Shown one piece after another: positions 60,543-64,000 of a stretch of 64,000 nt of DNA (its first letter is position 1; each line of letters opens with the position of its first letter). This DNA comes from Aquirufa rosea. GTDB taxonomy: Bacteria > Bacteroidota > Bacteroidia > Cytophagales > Spirosomataceae. Both the position numbers and the translations under genes were made by a program. The stretch lies in the NCBI RefSeq assembly GCF_004118285.1, contig NZ_SDHY01000007.1:62001-126000 (forward strand), in the 5' to 3' direction. The notes beneath the pieces were generated by a model, which searched no databases, was not told the origin of the DNA, and saw only the letters and a list, made by a program, of their open reading frames with translations.

Positions 60543-61292
60543 TTAGCCTTCACTTTTTACTTGTTCACTCGTTTTTCCAAAACGTCTTTCCCGCATTTGG
60601 AAATCAACTATGGCCTGATGTAGATGTAATTTTCTAAAATCTGGCCAAAATAAATCTTCGAAAATATACAATTCGGCATAAGCCAATTGCCATAACATAA
60701 AATTACTAATACGGTGATCTCCACCGGTTCTAATCATTAAATCTGGGTCGGGAATACCCGCCGTTGACAAGTGATTACTCATCACTTCATCATTGATATC
60801 CGTGGACTTTAGCTCCCCTTTCTCTACCTTATCAGCCAGTTTTTGAGCCGCTTGCACTATATCCCATTTACCCGAATATGACAAAGCTAATACCAAGGTC
60901 AAACCCGTATTGTTTGCTGTTTTATCAATAGCTGCCAATAATTCTTGTTGAGATTTACTGGGGAGGGATTCGATATGACCGATGGCTTTCAAGCGCACTT
61001 GATTCTTCATCATCGAGGGCAATTCGTCATTGATCGTACTTACCAACAAACTCATCAAGGCCATCACTTCTGCCTTAGGCCTATTCCAATTTTCCGTAGA
61101 AAAAGCATACAAGGTCAAGTACTTTACCCCTAATTCTCCACAGCCCTCAATGGTTTCTCTTACCGCCTGAATAGCATTCCTATGACCAAATATCCGATCC
61201 GTGAAACCCTTTTGTTTCGCCCATCGACCATTACCATCCATGATAACGGAAATATGGGCAGGTAGATTGTTAAGGTCAATTGATTCTTTCAC
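60543..61292 (-). CDS. uppS: Isoprenyl transferase (undecaprenyl diphosphate synthase type)
   Basis: A 249-residue cis-prenyltransferase that makes the C55 carrier for peptidoglycan and glycan export. VIMDGNGRWAKQKG, FGHRNAIQAVRE, YAFSTENWNRP, RTGGDHRISNFMLWQLAYAE and FWPDF are conserved. It ends 8 bp before the bamA start, so the two are co-transcribed. Confidence 0.95.
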   Translation of the reverse strand: MKESIDLNNLPAHISVIMDGNGRWAKQKGFTDRIFGHRNAIQAVRETIEGCGELGVKYLTLYAFSTENWNRPKAEVMALMSLLVSTINDELPSMMKNQVRLKAIGHIESLPSKSQQELLAAIDKTANNTGLTLVLALSYSGKWDIVQAAQKLADKVEKGELKSTDINDEVMSNHLSTAGIPDPDLMIRTGGDHRISNFMLWQLAYAELYIFEDLFWPDFRKLHLHQAIVDFQMRERRFGKTSEQVKSEG

Positions 61293-61371
61293 AAATAGGG
61301 AAATAATTTAATCTAATAAAACAATTGGTAAAGATAGCTATTTTGAGCTCCTATTCAAAATACTGCTGAAA

Positions 61372-62124
61372 TCAGTAAATTTTCGGGCAAAACACAGATT
61401 GAATCGTGTAGGTGATAGAAAAACCCAAATGCAGGTATTGATCGCCACCACTCAGCGTGAAACTATCCATATTACCACCATAGGTGGCTACTTGGTCTAT
61501 TTTATCTGAAAACACTTTTCTACTACCCAATTCCCCTCTGAATCCCCAAAATTTATTCATTTGAAACTTCACTCCTATACCATAAGGAATGGCTGGAGTC
61601 AAAAATGCATCAATTTTATTGGGACTAGCGAAAACAGCAGCTACTCCTCCATAAAAATAAGGTGTCCAATTAAAATGTCTAGGGTCCACCTCATAATCTA
61701 GGAAATTATAATCCACCAAGCCTGAAAATTCTGTAATGGAAGTAGCAAAGATGGAAGCATCAGCCACCTTCCCATTGGGAGTAATGACATTTACAGCGGT
61801 TCCAACTGGGAATAAAGGACTAGGTCGGTTGGCAATATTTCCCTGAATCCTACTGACCATCATTTGAAAACGGTAGGTAAAAGCATGGCGCTGCTGGTAA
61901 GAAACAAATACATTTAATGCCGGTAGGGTTTCTTTTAACTCAGCCCGATTGGGTAAAATTACCCATTCTGCCAATTCTCCTTTGTAGCCCGTAGCCCCAA
62001 AGCCCGCCCCCCAAGCCCACCTTTGAGCGAGAACAGGTGATGAATTGGCAAAAAATAAGCCTAGAAGACAGAGTAAACTGACCTTAAGAAATGAAAAGGG
62101 TTTTATCGTGGCAATGGAGGACAA
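61372..62124 (-). CDS. DUF6089-type outer membrane beta-barrel protein (downstream copy)
   Basis: A 250-residue exported protein with signal peptide (ending SSPVLAQ), then RWAWGAGFGATGYKGELAEW and repeated strand patterns (QRHAFTYRFQMMVSR, PYFYGGVAAVFA, GIGVKFQMNKFWGFRGELGSR) that match DUF6089 barrels of Bacteroidota. Its start overlaps the end of the next DUF6089 gene by 22 bp. Function unknown; in several relatives such genes lie upstream of bamA, as here. Confidence 0.85.
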   Translation of the reverse strand: MSSIATIKPFSFLKVSLLCLLGLFFANSSPVLAQRWAWGAGFGATGYKGELAEWVILPNRAELKETLPALNVFVSYQQRHAFTYRFQMMVSRIQGNIANRPSPLFPVGTAVNVITPNGKVADASIFATSITEFSGLVDYNFLDYEVDPRHFNWTPYFYGGVAAVFASPNKIDAFLTPAIPYGIGVKFQMNKFWGFRGELGSRKVFSDKIDQVATYGGNMDSFTLSGGDQYLHLGFSITYTIQSVFCPKIY

Positions 62125-63062
62125 TCAATCTTATTTTTTAAATGATAAATCAATCTAATTTGCGTGGTAAAGTAATTATCTGATCCCTTCGCAATTAGCG
62201 GTGGATTGCCAGAGGTACCACCTCCCAGTGCTAGCAATAAATACGGTCGTCTATCCGCCAAGGTATTTGCCGCATACCATTCTGATGACCTATTGGTAAT
62301 TAAAGAAGTAACTACCGGAACATTTTCACGATTATCGGAAACATCGTCCAAATAATCCGAAAATGCAATACGATAACCAAAATCAAAACCTACATCAAAT
62401 GATTTGTTGATTTTAAATCGAAATCCAAAACCAAAAGGAACAGCACCTGTAATTTTGGAATAATCTACCCCTTCCGTTTGCTTTTCCTTTAAGTCAATCC
62501 ATCCTTGCTGAACAGGAGGAACAGTACTAGTAGGATCAAGGTCATAAACAGCCTTTGCTCTTGCAGTTGGATTAAAGTAAAGCCCAGAAAGCCCTAAATA
62601 TAAGTAAGGGGAAAAAGTTCTTCTTTTGGGCAAATTCTCTTCATTCCCCAGGATTTCATAGATACCAACCAAGGACAATTCCTGCATATCAGTTCTAAAG
62701 TGTAAATTCCTACCATAACTAGGCTCAAATCTCCCGGCAGGATCAAAGTAGTTATCATCTCCAGCTATACGGATATAGGAAAAGCTTCCTTGAATGCTCA
62801 AATGTTTCTTCCAGTGACGGGTATATTGAATCCCAGCATTCCACCGTAATGACTTCCCTCCCACATCCATCAGGGTCATGGCTGGTGAAATATCCCCCAA
62901 ATAAGTCGAAGACCCCGCCCCAAATCCAAAGGAAGAATGTGCTTTAAATGGACTTTTAGGAGCCGCCTTCTTCCCTTTTTGTCCCAGAAACCAAAACTGG
63001 GCCGACAAAGTGGACGTAACAAAAAGAGAAATGGCAATACATAAACTGAAGAATCTGATCAT
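62103..63062 (-). CDS. DUF6089-type outer membrane beta-barrel protein (upstream copy)
   Basis: A 319-residue exported protein. The signal peptide (ending TLSAQ) is followed by SSFGFGAGSSTYLGDISPAM and strand motifs (FSPYLYLGLSGLYF, VPFGFGFRFKINKSFDVGFDFGYRIAFSDYLDD) shared with its neighbour. The two are probably duplicates and co-translated. First gene of the DUF6089-DUF6089-uppS-bamA-ompH-ompH series. A TonB or lipoprotein link is not visible. Confidence 0.86.
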   Translation of the reverse strand: MIRFFSLCIAISLFVTSTLSAQFWFLGQKGKKAAPKSPFKAHSSFGFGAGSSTYLGDISPAMTLMDVGGKSLRWNAGIQYTRHWKKHLSIQGSFSYIRIAGDDNYFDPAGRFEPSYGRNLHFRTDMQELSLVGIYEILGNEENLPKRRTFSPYLYLGLSGLYFNPTARAKAVYDLDPTSTVPPVQQGWIDLKEKQTEGVDYSKITGAVPFGFGFRFKINKSFDVGFDFGYRIAFSDYLDDVSDNRENVPVVTSLITNRSSEWYAANTLADRRPYLLLALGGGTSGNPPLIAKGSDNYFTTQIRLIYHLKNKIDCPPLPR

Positions 63063-63168
63063 GGATGTGTCTGCTGGTTAGATCATAAAACGTAGATACT
63101 TCCTAAAATGTTGTAGTATAAGTCGGCACGAATATACAAAATTATGCTTCGTATTAAAATTAAGCCGA

Positions 63169-64000
63169 TTATTGCACAATTAATCTTTGGTGCTGGGACA
63201 ATCCGGAACTACTAGCCATCCGTACAATATAGGTACCTCGAGATAAACCTAACACACTTAGGTTCAGCTGGTATGTTCCCTGCGAACGTGTACCTTGGTA
63301 AACTTCGCGCATGGCTTGACCTTGCAGATCATGCACGCTAATTTTTATATCCAAGACTGGTTTATAAATCACATATTGAACTATGGCTAAATCTGAAACA
63401 GGATTAGGCATAGGTGGATTAAGCTCCATTCCCACCACATCAGGAAGTACATCCGGTGAAGTGCGGAAGATAGGTAATCGCTCAAAGGTTTGTTTAAAGA
63501 GGCTTTGGGTTTTATAGGCATCCAAGCCCAAATGATCTCTCAACACCGTACTATACACCTGTCTATAATCAAAATTATACCTCAGATCACCATTGCTATC
63601 CAAATTGGTTAAGCTGGGATTGGCACCAATCAGTCCACCTCGAACGGTATTTCCAATAAACAACATAGGAGCTGCTGTACCGTGGTCGGTCCCTTGTGTT
63701 CCATTCTGATTCACTCTTCTTCCAAATTCAGAAAATGTCATGATAGTAACGGAATCAGCTAAACCTTGGTTTTTAATATCGTTTTGAAAAGCAGATACCG
63801 CCTCAGAAATGGTTTTCCACAAATTGGCATGTTGGGTTTTCTGATTAGCATGCGTATCAAATCCTCCAATATTAGCCAAATAGACTGGAGTCTCCAATCC
63901 ACCGGCAATCAAACGAGCTATGATGCTCATTTGCTTAGCCAAATTGGTGTTTGGATAGGTATAGGTGTTTTTGGCTTTATTGGCTGCATCCCTAATAACT
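63169..64000 (-). CDS. DUF1501 protein with type A T9SS sorting domain, 5' end cut by the window
   Basis: The visible 276 codons, open to the window edge, encode the C-terminal part of a DUF1501 (sulfatase-like fold) protein: TNLAKQMSIIARLIAGG, the IGGFDTHANQ motif, MTFSEFGRRVNQNGTQGTDHGTAAPMLF and GLDAYKTQSLF, followed by a type A sorting domain (NPPMPNPVSDLAIVQYV, GQAMREVYQG, RGTYIVRMAS). It is thus a surface-secreted protein. The N-terminal part, normally about 200 or more residues including signal peptide, is off the window. The activity of the family is unproven. Confidence 0.9.
   Translation of the reverse strand, partial: VIRDAANKAKNTYTYPNTNLAKQMSIIARLIAGGLETPVYLANIGGFDTHANQKTQHANLWKTISEAVSAFQNDIKNQGLADSVTIMTFSEFGRRVNQNGTQGTDHGTAAPMLFIGNTVRGGLIGANPSLTNLDSNGDLRYNFDYRQVYSTVLRDHLGLDAYKTQSLFKQTFERLPIFRTSPDVLPDVVGMELNPPMPNPVSDLAIVQYVIYKPVLDIKISVHDLQGQAMREVYQGTRSQGTYQLNLSVLGLSRGTYIVRMASSSGLSQHQRLIVQ

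Overview
The window is an AT-rich stretch of chromosome (roughly 40 percent G+C by eye) from a member of the Bacteroidota, most likely order Cytophagales. The evidence is: two type A and one type B type IX secretion (T9SS) C-terminal sorting domains, a TonB-receptor (SusC-like) plug, DUF4270 and DUF6089 proteins, an RfaE/KdsA set for lipopolysaccharide core sugars, a bifunctional DAHP synthase/chorismate mutase, starts without clear Shine-Dalgarno sequences, and promoters of the Bacteroidota form TTTG-N19/20-TAnnTTTG. No phage, insertion sequence, CRISPR array, integrase or resistance island was seen. This is compact core genome, and I did not find a convincing new multi-gene defence or metabolic system.

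Left third (1-22 kb): cysteine desulfurase and phosphoglucosamine mutase (minus strand); an operon of a PfkB/RfaE1-like sugar kinase, an AGE-family epimerase and an unusual barrel-less TonB plug protein; two related SGNH-hydrolase proteins, one secreted by T9SS and one a lipoprotein; tRNA-Gln; fabD; a large type B T9SS protein coupled to a DCC-family thiol protein; the sdhCAB operon closed by a strong terminator; thymidine kinase; a YkgJ-type cysteine-cluster protein; and a ROK/polyphosphate-glucokinase-like kinase.

Middle (22-41 kb): acpP-fabF-rnc and a conserved protein of unknown function; an outer-membrane-type HhH protein broken by an in-frame TGA; an envelope operon mlaF-murB-kdsA; ribBA diverging from a GldA-like ABC ATPase; a nitrilase-type omega-amidase; a single-domain starch synthase followed by a DUF4270 lipoprotein; flippase-rfaE2-zinc peptidase; an APC permease; a glycosyltransferase; PspC; and a cold-shock gene with a long leader.

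Right third (41-64 kb): lysS diverging from a DegQ/HtrA protease; pdhB; aroB; the overlapping set gltX - small protein - gatC; ridA; a DMT exporter; aroF/chorismate mutase; putA-like proline dehydrogenase with lspA and a TauE protein; dps; rhlE; and an outer-membrane biogenesis cluster transcribed leftwards: a DUF1501/T9SS protein (cut by the window edge), two DUF6089 proteins, uppS, bamA and two ompH/skp genes.

The observations most worth a second look are: a small family of 16-bp-arm palindromes in three intergenic gaps, with two copies built from the same unit in opposite arrangements; convergent gene pairs whose stop codons interlock in a 4-base CTAA/TTAA overlap; a glycine/tyrosine tandem repeat inside the BamA barrel; a stand-alone TonB plug protein; a nested palindrome over the fabD promoter; a 69-bp inverted-repeat element between acpP and fabF; and the nonsense-interrupted outer-membrane gene.
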